Source: Shewanella metallivivens (GTDB taxonomy: Bacteria > Pseudomonadota > Gammaproteobacteria > Enterobacterales > Shewanellaceae). From it: a DNA stretch of 64,000 nucleotides. This document shows positions 33,581 to 43,143 of the stretch, piece after piece; position 1 is the stretch's first letter, and every line of letters begins with the position of its first letter. Under the pieces are notes generated by a model that was not told the origin of the DNA, did not search any database, and was given only the letters and a program-made list of their open reading frames with translations. Both the position numbers and the translations under genes were made by a program. The stretch spans positions 1 to 64,000 of the forward strand of contig NZ_JAQQPZ010000009.1 in the NCBI RefSeq assembly GCF_028750675.1. The letters are read 5' to 3'.

Positions 33581-36151
33581 TTATAAACCGGGCGTTTTCT
33601 TTTTAGTAAATTTGGTCGCTACGGTATTCACTGGGTCGTCGGGCCATAAATGGCGAGGATAACGACCACGCATTTCTTTTTTAACCTCAGCATACGGTCC
33701 TTGCCAAAAACTGGCTAAATCTGCAGTCACCGCTAACGGACGTTGCGCCGGAGACAATAACTCCATGGTCACGATCATTTTGCCGTGCAAAATACTCGGG
33801 CTTTGCGCTAAACCTAATGCTTCTTGTAAACGCACACTTAATAAAGCTCGGCCTTGCTCTGCATCGCTATGGTAAAAATCACCATTGGCGTCTAGCGGCA
33901 TTTGGTATCTTATTGGTGCTCTGGTACCTGTAGCCATAGGCCAATGTGTTGGCACTAATTGATCAAGTAACGTTTGTTGTTGCCAACTCAATCGGTTTTT
34001 CACTAACCCATAAGCATCGACTTTAGCTAACGCGGCTAGCGAGTTAACCTGCTCAATATATGGCCCTAACCAGTCAGCTAAGGTGGCCATTAAATGAGTA
34101 TCAGTCAAGCAGGGCCAATCATGTTCTGGGGCATAATATCGCGCTAATTCTACCCGGTATTGTAACTGGATTAATGCTGCATCACGATTAAGGATTGTTA
34201 ACCCTTTTACACGAACTTGTTCTAATAATGCAGCTGTAATGTCAGCACGTTGCGGCGTAATGCCAGTATCGACTTTAATGATAATCTGGCCGATTTTAGT
34301 GTGTTTTTCGGCAAAAAATCGTCCCTTGGCTTCATCCCAGCCGCCTTGCACCTGGCGGGTGACTAGATCACTCAATTCATCCTCAAACGATCGCTCATCA
34401 AGTCGGGCAGCTAAATACACTTGTCCAGCATTACGGCCTTGAGTTTCTTGAAAGTCAGCAACCACTAACCAAGGCTCGTGTGCAAGGCTGTCATCCGCAG
34501 CAATCACCACGCCAGTACCATTACTCAATAAAAAACCATCTTGACCACGCGCTTTAGCAATACGATCGGGGTAAGCAAGTGCTAACAAATAACTGATATC
34601 ACGGGTTGATGCTTGGCTTATGGCATCTTGTAACTGACCCGAAACCGCCAATGACAGTTGCCATTGACGCACTTGCTGATTAATTTGCCCACGCAAAGCT
34701 TCGGTTAAGTAATGATGAATGTCGGCGCCTTTTTTGGGTAAGCCGCGGGCTTCAATAATTCCCGCCAATATACAGGCCAATACGCACAGTTGCGGGCGAG
34801 ATTGATCACTGGCAACCTGTTTAGCTTTGAGCAGCATATGAGCTAAGCGCGGATGACAACCTAAGGCATAAGCTTGGTGGCCTAGTGTAGTTAATTTTCG
34901 CTGTGGGTCAGTTAACGCTAATTGCTGTAACAGCTGCCATGCGACTTGCTCATGAATGGCTGGCGGTGAGGTGAGTAGTGATAATTCGGTGAATGTTTTT
35001 GCGCCCCAGCTGGCACAATCTAATGCCATTGAGGTAAGCTCGCTGAGGCTAATTTCTGGCTCGTCAACCTTACGCAAACGTCCATGCTCTTCCTTGCTCC
35101 ATAAGCGCACGCAATAACCCGACGCCAAACGCCCTGCCCGGCCACTTCGTTGCACCGCTGACGCTTGGCTAATACGCCTAAGCCCTAAACGCGTCACACC
35201 AGTTTTAGGATTAAAACTGGCTTCACGGCGATAACCACTGTCGATAACAATCGTTATCCCCTCAATGGTTAAACTGGACTCTGCCACGTTAGTCGCCAAT
35301 ACAATTTTACGCTTGCCAGGTTCGGTTAACCCAATAGCACGATCTTGCTCTGCTGGACTTAAGTCACCATACAAAGGGCAAATAAGCCATGTTGAGTCTA
35401 AGCGTTCATTAAGCAAACGAGCCAGTTTATTGATTTCACCTTTACCGGGTAAAAATGCTAAAACACTGCCTAGTTGATATTCAGCTAAGCTGGCATCATT
35501 AACAGTATCGTTAATCACCCTTGCCATATGCATTAACCACGACTGCTGCGCGGGGCAAGGCTGATATTGATGCTGTACATCAAAGCTGCGCCCTTGGCTG
35601 CTAATTTGCCGTGCATCGGGCATTAAGTTGCTCAGCGGTAAGCCAGATAATGTGGCCGACATGGCAATAATGGTTAAGTCATCACGTAATGATTGCTGCA
35701 CCTCAAGCGCAAGAGCAAGACCGAGATCGGTAGGTAAATGACGTTCGTGGATTTCATCAAAAATGATCACCGCAACTCCAGTAAGCTCAGGATCGTGCTG
35801 GATCATCCGGGTTAAAATACCTTCTGTGACAATTTCGAGTCGGGTATGTTGACTCACTTTAGTGTCACCACGGACCCGATAACCCACATCCTGTCCAACC
35901 GATTGTCCTAATTGCTTAGCAATAAATTGCGCCACATTGCGCGCCGCCACACGCCTTGGTTCAAGCATGAGTATTTTGCCATTAATTTCTGGCCAGGCTA
36001 ACATGGCTAACGGCAAGGCAGTTGATTTGCCCGCGCCTGTTGGCGCCTCAAGAATGAGTTGTGATTGCTCATTAAATGCACTGCGAATGTCTGCTAACAC
36101 GGCATGGATTGGCAATGTGACAGATGAAGGGTGTGATAAGGTCAACGGCAT
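33581..36151 (-). CDS. hrpB: ATP-dependent helicase HrpB
   Basis: The 856-residue DEAH-box helicase has Walker A APTGAGKST near residue 38 and the DEIH box (FDEIHERH) near residue 128. SATLSG forms motif III and the arginine-finger motif VI is QRSGRAGR near residue 340. The C-terminal HrpB-specific domain ends in an NPxxYPRxxWPDDP-like segment. The length is slightly above the E. coli protein (about 809-824). The family's role in bacteria is poorly defined. It probably forms a transcript with mrcB. Confidence 0.93.
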   Translation of the reverse strand: MPLTLSHPSSVTLPIHAVLADIRSAFNEQSQLILEAPTGAGKSTALPLAMLAWPEINGKILMLEPRRVAARNVAQFIAKQLGQSVGQDVGYRVRGDTKVSQHTRLEIVTEGILTRMIQHDPELTGVAVIIFDEIHERHLPTDLGLALALEVQQSLRDDLTIIAMSATLSGLPLSNLMPDARQISSQGRSFDVQHQYQPCPAQQSWLMHMARVINDTVNDASLAEYQLGSVLAFLPGKGEINKLARLLNERLDSTWLICPLYGDLSPAEQDRAIGLTEPGKRKIVLATNVAESSLTIEGITIVIDSGYRREASFNPKTGVTRLGLRRISQASAVQRSGRAGRLASGYCVRLWSKEEHGRLRKVDEPEISLSELTSMALDCASWGAKTFTELSLLTSPPAIHEQVAWQLLQQLALTDPQRKLTTLGHQAYALGCHPRLAHMLLKAKQVASDQSRPQLCVLACILAGIIEARGLPKKGADIHHYLTEALRGQINQQVRQWQLSLAVSGQLQDAISQASTRDISYLLALAYPDRIAKARGQDGFLLSNGTGVVIAADDSLAHEPWLVVADFQETQGRNAGQVYLAARLDERSFEDELSDLVTRQVQGGWDEAKGRFFAEKHTKIGQIIIKVDTGITPQRADITAALLEQVRVKGLTILNRDAALIQLQYRVELARYYAPEHDWPCLTDTHLMATLADWLGPYIEQVNSLAALAKVDAYGLVKNRLSWQQQTLLDQLVPTHWPMATGTRAPIRYQMPLDANGDFYHSDAEQGRALLSVRLQEALGLAQSPSILHGKMIVTMELLSPAQRPLAVTADLASFWQGPYAEVKKEMRGRYPRHLWPDDPVNTVATKFTKKKTPGL

Positions 36152-36211
36152 TTACTTTTTTATCGCGATTTGCGACGTATTTTATACTATTACGTCGCAA
36201 GGATACATTCA

Positions 36212-38527
36212 CTAATCGGTCAGTCCCAATGCCTGTCTTTCTTCTGTGGTGACAATACTGATCGAATCGGTTAACCAAGGGGTGCGAATACCACTGGTTA
36301 ATTCGGCCAGTCGGGTCGGTTTATTAATGGCGTAGCCCTGAGCGTAATCGACACCGATATTTCTTAAATACTCGCCAATATCAGTATTTTCAACAAATTC
36401 GGCAATCACTTCAAAGTTCATGTCTTTACCCAACTGGCATATGGCCGCCACAATGGCTTTATCGCTACGATTACTGCATAAATTCACCACAAATTGACCG
36501 TCAATTTTAACGTAATCGACATTAAGGCATTTTAAATATGCAAAACTTGAAAAGCCTGAGCCAAAATCATCTAGAGCCAATTTACAACCAAAAGGTTTAA
36601 GCAAATCAATTAAGCCTGTGGCTTGATCTAACTGACTGACCGCGGCGGTTTCAGTAATTTCAAAACACAATTTATCCACTAACTCTGGCTCAACCATCAA
36701 ACGCATTTCGAGCCAACTCATGAACTTTTGGTCAGCTAATGACATTGCAGACAAGTTAACGGACACCATAGATAGTTGTCGCCAAATCTCAAGATTGTCA
36801 CTGCCCCACTTGAGCAAATTATCGATAACCCAACTATCGACTCGCGAGGCTAAATTGTAACGCTCTGCTGCGGGTAAAAATATCCCTGGCGACACATAGG
36901 TGCCGTCGCTTTGCACCATGCGCAGCAGGATTTCCATGTGAATGCCGTTTTCTTTTTTATCAAGCGGTTCAATCAATTGATAAAACAACTCAAATTGATT
37001 TAAAGCTAGTGCACCCGTAATGTCCACCGAGGCCAACATTTGGTTATACATGGTATGCATTTGCGGATCGTCTGGATTATAGAAATGCCAACGATTTCGG
37101 CCTTCTTCTTTTGCTAAACGGCAAGCTGCATCTGCTTTACTCATCACGCCATAAATATCTGGATCATCATAATCTACCTGAGCAAGGCCAATACTGGCAC
37201 TGACATTATGCTTAATGCCTTTCCATGTAAACTCATGCCCAAACAGCTGCTGGCAAATACGTTTTGCCACCAATTGCGCCGAGGTCGCGTCTGAATAGTG
37301 CATTAACAAACCAAACTCATCACCACCTAAACGTGCAACGACATCACCTTTACGCAGTAATTGTTTGAGCCGAGTAGCCACTTGTTGCAGTAACAGATCG
37401 CCAGCTTGGTGACCGCTAAGATCGTTAACAACTTGAAATTGATCAAGATCGAGAAACGCAATACAGGCAGGCACATGATCATCGTCTTTTTGCAGTTCAT
37501 CAAGCATGTTTTCGAACTGCAATCGGTTAGGTAACCCGGTAAGCACATCATGATTAGAATGAAACGACAGCTCATCGGCTAGTCGGTAACGTTCAGTCAC
37601 ATCTTCAACAATCAAGAGTAATTGTTGCTGGCGATTTAGTGCATGACAAAAACTGAATTTGTACCAATGATTTTTAATGCCATTTTTCAGCGGGATCTCA
37701 CACCAAGCCTGACGCAGAATCCCTTCCCTCACGATATGCAATGTATCGTTAAGTAGCGGGTGGTCTTCAGGGCGTAAAAGGTCAAATAAATTATCATTCA
37801 CCTTAATCGATAGTGTGCTCTGCCAGACATCATTAAGCAGAACCACATTGTTATGTAAATCAACTAATGAAGATGCCATAGGCAATAATTGAAATAACTC
37901 TTGGTATTGCTTATCTTTGCTATCAAGCACCACAGCTAAACGGCGTAACTCCAGCGATGACGCTAACTGATAAGCGGTGTCATCAAGGAATTTATTTATA
38001 AATGCTTCTGGATCGCTCTGTTGTTCAGCAATCGTTGTTTTATCTGCCACACACAAGGTGGCTAATACAACCTTAACATTACCGACACGGGTTACAGGGC
38101 TTATAACAAACCGCTTACAGTCAATTTTTAGTGAGGAAAACGTTTGCTGTAAATCCTCAAAAATTAATGGCGGTGTGGTAGAGGCGCTCTTATTATCGGT
38201 TGCGGAATAATTGATGGGATGGGGATGAGTCAGCAGGGTTTCACACAATTGACGATTGTTATTGATGCTTTGATTAAACAACACCTGAACATCTGGCGAG
38301 TGGCTAAAATAGCTCACACATTGTTGCTCTGTCGTATCAATAATATCACTGTCTACGGCAAACACTTTATCAAACTGGCTAGTGATAACAAAGGCGGCAC
38401 TACATTCTAGTCGAGTACAAACTAGTTTAAGAGCACTATTGAGCAGTTCTAACACCGAAGTATTATTCCCTTCAATAGGTCCATTGGTGAATACTCTTTT
38501 CAATAGTTGCTGGGTGCTATCTGCCAT
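36212..38527 (-). CDS. Dual GGDEF-EAL cyclic di-GMP protein
   Basis: The 771-residue protein has an N-terminal region of unclear fold (1-200), a PAS-like domain (about 208-320), a GGDEF domain (about 325-490) and an EAL domain (about 505-755). The cyclase site is intact (RLGGDEF, with I-site RKGD before it). In the EAL domain the signature reads EILLR instead of EALLR. The metal and catalytic residues are otherwise in place: NLSA, FEITETA, DDFGSGFSSF, VKIDG and AEFVE. Phosphodiesterase activity is likely and cyclase activity possible. No transmembrane helix is seen. Confidence 0.9.
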   Translation of the reverse strand: MADSTQQLLKRVFTNGPIEGNNTSVLELLNSALKLVCTRLECSAAFVITSQFDKVFAVDSDIIDTTEQQCVSYFSHSPDVQVLFNQSINNNRQLCETLLTHPHPINYSATDNKSASTTPPLIFEDLQQTFSSLKIDCKRFVISPVTRVGNVKVVLATLCVADKTTIAEQQSDPEAFINKFLDDTAYQLASSLELRRLAVVLDSKDKQYQELFQLLPMASSLVDLHNNVVLLNDVWQSTLSIKVNDNLFDLLRPEDHPLLNDTLHIVREGILRQAWCEIPLKNGIKNHWYKFSFCHALNRQQQLLLIVEDVTERYRLADELSFHSNHDVLTGLPNRLQFENMLDELQKDDDHVPACIAFLDLDQFQVVNDLSGHQAGDLLLQQVATRLKQLLRKGDVVARLGGDEFGLLMHYSDATSAQLVAKRICQQLFGHEFTWKGIKHNVSASIGLAQVDYDDPDIYGVMSKADAACRLAKEEGRNRWHFYNPDDPQMHTMYNQMLASVDITGALALNQFELFYQLIEPLDKKENGIHMEILLRMVQSDGTYVSPGIFLPAAERYNLASRVDSWVIDNLLKWGSDNLEIWRQLSMVSVNLSAMSLADQKFMSWLEMRLMVEPELVDKLCFEITETAAVSQLDQATGLIDLLKPFGCKLALDDFGSGFSSFAYLKCLNVDYVKIDGQFVVNLCSNRSDKAIVAAICQLGKDMNFEVIAEFVENTDIGEYLRNIGVDYAQGYAINKPTRLAELTSGIRTPWLTDSISIVTTEERQALGLTD

Positions 38528-38713
38528 TCATCAACTCAGTCAAGGTTTGCAATTCAATTTGCTCAGGGATAAAAACGTGCGCTATTTTATCGTGAAGTTT
38601 CAATTAAAGTGTAGTTTAGACGTTCAACAATAACGATGTTAGTTTTGTATCAAACTGTATTAGTAATCTATTCACGTTTGAGTTTCAACCTATTACTAAT
38701 TAAGGTGGCGCTT

Positions 38714-39195
38714 ATGCACATTGCCTCACCGCAAAGATTATTTGTTTGTTTTAGTTTAGCCAAACCGCAAATAAAGCAAACATCCTTGACACAGCTTGAA
38801 CTTGCGCGTGCCCTAAACACTAAAGCTCGGCCGGTTAACCAGCATAATTTACGCATGACACTCGGTTTTTTGGAGAAAGTAGATCCGACCAGTTACCTTA
38901 CATGAATTGATGCAGTAGATGCCGTATCGAAAATACACTTTAGCCAAATTTTACCTTCCTTGGCATGTTGGCCCGATAATCTGCTTAACTGGCCAAAAAA
39001 CGCAACCAATAACCACCATGTCACATGCGAACACTGAGATAGCCCAAAAAATATACACCCTATGTGAGTGTATTGCGCCATGTTAGCACGCAGCCATTCA
39101 CTAAATTGCGATGCACAACAAAATTACCACTCGAACCAACACATTTACATTTGTCGCAATCGGGCAATCATTCTCACCAAGTTAACGAATTAATG
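38714..39195 (+). pseudogene. thpR: Decayed RNA 2',3'-cyclic phosphodiesterase (thpR/ligT)
   Basis: ATG 38714, with an AAGGTGG site upstream, opens a frame whose product begins like ThpR/LigT (QRLFVCFSL near residue 6, then NLRMTLGFLEKVDP). The first HxT motif has become RMT. A stop follows at about 38905. In the next frame (about 38907-39080) a second piece reads ICLTGQKTQP and continues as ThpR does. Near 39126-39180 a third piece (PLEPTHLHLS...NHSHQ) recalls the second HxT region. Frameshifts and stops between the pieces show it is dead. In E. coli thpR lies exactly here, between hrpB and sfsA. Confidence 0.75.
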
Positions 39196-39220
39196 TTAAG
39201 CATCTTGGCCCTTAGCACAG

Positions 39221-39259
39221 TAAAAAGCCGCAGATAATGAAAAATCATCACCTGCGGCT
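39221..39259 (-). terminator. pepB terminator
   Basis: On the minus strand AGCCGCAG (39259-39252) and CTGCGGCT (39233-39226) form an eight-pair stem followed by TTTTTA. It begins about 18 bp after the pepB stop codon. Confidence 0.85.
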
Positions 39260-39277
39260 AAGTATCACTGCACGGCT

Positions 39278-40555
39278 TTACTCGTCTTTTAATAGCTCAG
39301 CAATGGTCAGTACGCCATGTGTCGTTGCTCCCGCTGCCCACAATGCTGAAGCTGATGACTCAAATGCAGCAGCTAAATCAACGTGTAGCCAATTTGCTTC
39401 AGGTGACACAAAACGCCACAAAAAACCAGCAGCATTTGATGCACCGCCAGCTCCACCACCTTTTACAGGACGACTGTTTGCCGTGTCTGCATAGGCCGAT
39501 GGACACATATCTTTATGCCAAGGGTCTAACGGTAAAGGCCATACGTTTTCAGACACTGCAGCAGCACGTTTTTGCGCAAGTTGAAGTGTGGCCGTTTGCG
39601 GTGAGAAAATTGCATTGTAGTTAGAACCTACAGCCATAACTGCGGCGCCAGTCAGAGTGGCTGCATCAATAATTAATGGTGCGCCAGTATCTGATGCAGC
39701 CTGCAGTCCATCGGCTAACACTAAACGGCCTTCGGCGTCAGTATTCACAATTTCAACCGTGGTGCCATTTTTATAGGTCAAGATATCGCCTAACTTAAAT
39801 GCTCGACCACTCACTAAGTTTTCAGCGCAGCATAAAAACAGTTTCACTCGCTTGTTTAAACCGGCTTTCATCGCCAAGCCTAATGCCGCTGTAACGGTTG
39901 CCGCCCCGCCCATGTCGCATTTCATGGCCAGCATGCCTTCTGATGATTTTAGGCTATAACCGCCTGAGTCAAAGGTAATCCCTTTACCGACCAAGGCCAC
40001 AGAAACAGGCGCGTCTGCTGCAAGCGGATTAAAATCAAGCTCAAGCAATGCCGGTGGACGCTCACTGCCACGACCCACAGCGTGGATACCCACCCATTTT
40101 TTTTCTAACAGTTCTTGGCCTTCAACAATATTAAAGCTAATTTTGTCACCACCAATGTCTTTTAACCAGGCAGCTGCTTGGGTTGCTAACCCTACAGGCG
40201 ATAAATCTTCAGGGGTATCGTTAATGAGTTTACGGGCAAATTGTGCCGCTTCAGCACGCTGAGTCAAAGTCGCTTGATCAGTATCACTGCCACACCACAG
40301 CACTTGATAGCCCGCTTTTGCAGTAGCAAAACCTTGCGCAAATGCCCACTGAGTGTGAACACTCCACAAATCACCGACTAACTGCACAGCATTGACGCCT
40401 TGATTACGTATTTTCCGTGCTGCCATCTGAACTTGACGCAACTCGTCTGTGTCAGATAAATGAATCAAAGCTTGAGCACCTTGATATGTCACATCAGCCT
40501 TGCCCCAATGGGCTGCGGGAGCTTCTGTGGTGAGCGTTACTGTCATAATGTCCAT
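39278..40555 (-). CDS. pepB: M17 leucyl aminopeptidase (PepB type)
   Basis: The 425-residue cytosolic exopeptidase of the M17 family has the signature NTDAEGRL near residue 270. The metal ligands are in VGKGITFDSGGYSLK near residue 193 and KCDMGGAA near residue 215. The short N-terminal domain and total length fit PepB (427 residues in E. coli) rather than PepA (about 503). ATG 40555 lies six bases after AAGGA; ATG 40546 is an alternative. It interrupts the conserved order between thpR and sfsA and reads on the opposite strand. Confidence 0.9.
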   Translation of the reverse strand: MDIMTVTLTTEAPAAHWGKADVTYQGAQALIHLSDTDELRQVQMAARKIRNQGVNAVQLVGDLWSVHTQWAFAQGFATAKAGYQVLWCGSDTDQATLTQRAEAAQFARKLINDTPEDLSPVGLATQAAAWLKDIGGDKISFNIVEGQELLEKKWVGIHAVGRGSERPPALLELDFNPLAADAPVSVALVGKGITFDSGGYSLKSSEGMLAMKCDMGGAATVTAALGLAMKAGLNKRVKLFLCCAENLVSGRAFKLGDILTYKNGTTVEIVNTDAEGRLVLADGLQAASDTGAPLIIDAATLTGAAVMAVGSNYNAIFSPQTATLQLAQKRAAAVSENVWPLPLDPWHKDMCPSAYADTANSRPVKGGGAGGASNAAGFLWRFVSPEANWLHVDLAAAFESSASALWAAGATTHGVLTIAELLKDE

Positions 40556-40714
40556 AATGATTCCTTGTTGTACGCCAAACGGCGCAAATACTCTAGGGGC
40601 TACCTAGCTAACATAATACGAGCTAATGGCAGTAGTGTAGACAAAACATAATCGATAAACCAAGCTAAAATTTGTTAGCATTGTTGTAAATCAACTCATG
40701 GCATATTGATACGC

Positions 40715-41419
40715 ATGCAATTTGAACCCAAATTAGAAACAGGTGTTTTACTCAAACGTTATAAACGCTTTTTGGCCGACGTAGCCTTACCCGATGGACA
40801 AGTCATCACGATTCATTGTCCTAACACGGGGTCAATGAAAAATTGTTTATTTCCGGGAGAGCCAGTTTGGTTTTCAACCTCCGATAACCCCAAACGTAAA
40901 TACCCTCACACATGGGAACTAATGCAGACAGATCAACAACATCTCATCGGCATCAATACCGGACGCGCTAACGCCCTCGCAGAAGAAGCCATCAATCAAC
41001 ATGTTATTACAGAACTTCAAGGCTATGACACGTTAAAACGCGAAGTAAAATATGGTAGTGAAAATAGCAGAATCGATATCTTGCTCACTAGCCAAACCTT
41101 ACCAGAGTGCTATATTGAAGTGAAGAGTTGTACATTGCTAGAAGACCAAGTGGGCTATTTTCCTGATGCCGTCACAACGCGGGGACAAAAGCATCTACGC
41201 GAACTAATCCATATGGTCACAATGGGCCACCGAGCAGTATTATTGTTTGTGGTACAGCACAGTGGCATATCGACCGTAAAACCCGCGCGACATATTGACC
41301 CACAATACGCAGACTTACTTGAACAAGCCGTTGCTAAGGGTGTTGAAGTGTTAGCATATAAAGCTGAGCTTTCACCACAAGGGAGTCAATTAATTCAACC
41401 TTGTAATGTGATGTTCTGA
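40715..41419 (+). CDS. sfsA: Sugar fermentation stimulation protein homologue, predicted nuclease
   Basis: The 234-residue protein matches SfsA throughout: RYKRFLADV near residue 14, HCPNTGSM near residue 32, RKYPHTWEL near 61 and [18 protein letters not shown] near residue 145. The nuclease-like core is RIDILL...CYIEVKS, which gives the D-ExK pattern of PD-(D/E)XK enzymes. In E. coli it was named for an effect on maltose metabolism. The start ATG 40715 gives the family N-terminus; TTG 40706 is less likely. It precedes dksA as in E. coli. Confidence 0.93.
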   Translation: MQFEPKLETGVLLKRYKRFLADVALPDGQVITIHCPNTGSMKNCLFPGEPVWFSTSDNPKRKYPHTWELMQTDQQHLIGINTGRANALAEEAINQHVITELQGYDTLKREVKYGSENSRIDILLTSQTLPECYIEVKSCTLLEDQVGYFPDAVTTRGQKHLRELIHMVTMGHRAVLLFVVQHSGISTVKPARHIDPQYADLLEQAVAKGVEVLAYKAELSPQGSQLIQPCNVMF

Positions 41420-41479
41420 ACAAAAAACACTGAAATACTGAGTAAAAAATTTGCCTAGCTATACAGATTCTGCTATAGA

Positions 41480-41522
41480 TAGCGGCCGTAAAAATAAGAC
41501 ATAGCGGCCGATAAATTAAGAC
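41480..41522 (+). repeat. Two tandem 22-bp repeats upstream of dksA
   Basis: Two copies of a unit beginning TAGCGGCCG and ending TAAGAC lie at 41480-41500 and 41502-41522. They differ at three positions. They end 35 bp before the dksA start and probably lie in its promoter or leader. Their role is unknown. Confidence 0.6.
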
Positions 41523-41557
41523 GCCCTTAAAACGCAAATGATTACAGGAGATGCGTT

Positions 41558-41998
41558 ATGCCTGAAGGCACTAAAACACTTGGCGTACTCGCTATTGCTG
41601 GTGTAGATCCTTACCAGGAGTCAGCTGGTGAAGAGTATATGAATACCAAGCAACGTGGTCACTTTAAACTGATCCTCGAAGCATGGCGTAACCAATTGCG
41701 TGAAGAAGTCGACCGTACGTTAACTCACATGCAAGATGAAGCTGCAAACTTCCCAGATCCTGTTGACCGTGCAGCACAAGAAGAGTTCAGCTTAGAACTA
41801 CGTGCTCGCGACAGAGAACGTAAGCTGATCAAGAAGATTGAAAAGACATTACAGAAAATTGAAGAAGACGATTTCGGTTTCTGTGACTCTTGTGGTATCG
41901 AAATTGGTATCCGTCGTCTTGAAGCACGCCCTACAGCCGATCAGTGTATCGATTGTAAGACGCTAGCTGAGATTAAAGAAAAACAAATGGCGGGTTAA
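41558..41998 (+). CDS. dksA: RNA polymerase-binding factor DksA
   Basis: The 146-residue protein enters the secondary channel of RNA polymerase and, with ppGpp, redirects transcription in the stringent response. It has the long coiled coil (about residues 35-110) whose tip carries the acidic [13 protein letters not shown] segment, and a four-cysteine zinc finger CDSCG...CIDC near residues 114-138. ATG 41558 follows AGGAG. It is followed by a terminator and then by gluQ, as in E. coli. Confidence 0.97.
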   Translation: MPEGTKTLGVLAIAGVDPYQESAGEEYMNTKQRGHFKLILEAWRNQLREEVDRTLTHMQDEAANFPDPVDRAAQEEFSLELRARDRERKLIKKIEKTLQKIEEDDFGFCDSCGIEIGIRRLEARPTADQCIDCKTLAEIKEKQMAG

Positions 41999-42011
41999 CC
42001 CGTGTTTTATC

Positions 42012-42037
42012 AGGGCGAGATCATCTCGCCCTCTTGT
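42012..42037 (+). terminator. dksA terminator
   Basis: AGGGCGAGAT (42012-42021) pairs with ATCTCGCCCT (42023-42032), followed by CTTGTTT. The T tract is modest. Confidence 0.7.
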
Positions 42038-42125
42038 TTGCTTTAATCAAAAAATAAACCGCGTAGTAGCGTAACCACAAATGGATTACGCCTATGCGAA
42101 TTTTTCGACTAAAAAATTCATCCTC

Positions 42126-43013
42126 ATGAGCACACCTGAGTACATTGGACGTTTTGCACCCTCTCCCTCTGGGCCATTACACTTTGGTTCTCTGATTGCT
42201 GCCTTAGGCAGTTACCTTCGTGCACACAGTCAACAAGGCCAATGGCTTGTTCGTATTGAAGATATAGACCCCCCCCGTGAAATCCCAGGTGCCAGTGACG
42301 ATATTTTGCGTACACTTGATGCCTATGGTCTACATTGGCATGGCACAGTGTTATGCCAGCATCAACGTCATGACGCTTACCAACAGCAAATAGATGAGTT
42401 AATCCGTCATGATCAGGCCTACTTTTGTCAGTGCACTCGCAAAATGATTCAAGCACATGGAGGCATATATGACGGCCGCTGCGGTTTATGTCAGCCACGC
42501 CTAACTGAAGGGGCTATTCGTATCCGCAATCACGCCAGAACCAATAGTTTTAATGACTTAGTCCAAGGAAAAGTCACGGTAGACGAGCGCTTTGCCGCAG
42601 AAGATTTTATCATTAAACGCAGTGACGGCTTATATGCCTATCAATTAGCCGTAGTGTTAGATGACGCTTATCAAGGTATTACCGAAGTCGTTAGAGGGTG
42701 CGATTTACTTGAAGCCAGCTGCCGGCAAATCAGTTTATTTTCAATATTAGGCTTAGGTGCGCCACAATGGTTACATTTACCATTAGCGTGTGCTCAAAAA
42801 GGCTTTAAATTATCTAAACAAAACCATGCCCCTGCAATAAACACAAAGCTGCCACAAGCCAGTATCTCTGCAGCATTAAGCTTTTTAGGCCAGCCAGAAG
42901 TCGATGTAGATTCAGTCGAGGTGATGCTACAACAGGCGGTGGCACAATTTAGCCTAGATGGGATCCCAAAACACAAAGAAATCGTATTAGCAGCAACAAA
43001 CCTGGCAACTTAG
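42126..43013 (+). CDS. gluQ: Glutamyl-Q tRNA(Asp) synthetase
   Basis: The 295-residue protein is a truncated class I glutamyl-tRNA synthetase without an anticodon-binding domain. It attaches glutamate to the queuosine base of tRNA(Asp). The HIGH-type motif is PSPSGPLHFGSL near residue 12 and the KMSKS-type motif is KLSKQN near residue 230. A zinc-binding set is CQCTRK...CGLC near residues 101-121. The start at 42126 gives the family N-terminus; the frame is open 15 codons upstream. Confidence 0.95.
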   Translation: MSTPEYIGRFAPSPSGPLHFGSLIAALGSYLRAHSQQGQWLVRIEDIDPPREIPGASDDILRTLDAYGLHWHGTVLCQHQRHDAYQQQIDELIRHDQAYFCQCTRKMIQAHGGIYDGRCGLCQPRLTEGAIRIRNHARTNSFNDLVQGKVTVDERFAAEDFIIKRSDGLYAYQLAVVLDDAYQGITEVVRGCDLLEASCRQISLFSILGLGAPQWLHLPLACAQKGFKLSKQNHAPAINTKLPQASISAALSFLGQPEVDVDSVEVMLQQAVAQFSLDGIPKHKEIVLAATNLAT

Positions 43014-43143
43014 TTAATAAATGCAATCGTGGTTTGTATATAAGCGGTTTTAGCCACGTTGCACATATACTCATTGCATCACATTTAATGTATTATACCC
43101 GCCAGATTTTTATTCAATTTATTCGAGTATCACGAGGTGTATT

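Noticed and set aside
38636..38905. 89-codon frame as an intact small gene
   Set aside because: Only its second half resembles a protein, the N-terminal part of ThpR, and the remainder of that protein continues in other frames. It is treated as a pseudogene from ATG 38714.
42124..42498. 124-codon minus-strand frame inside gluQ
   Set aside because: It is antisense to the conserved catalytic part of gluQ and resembles no family.
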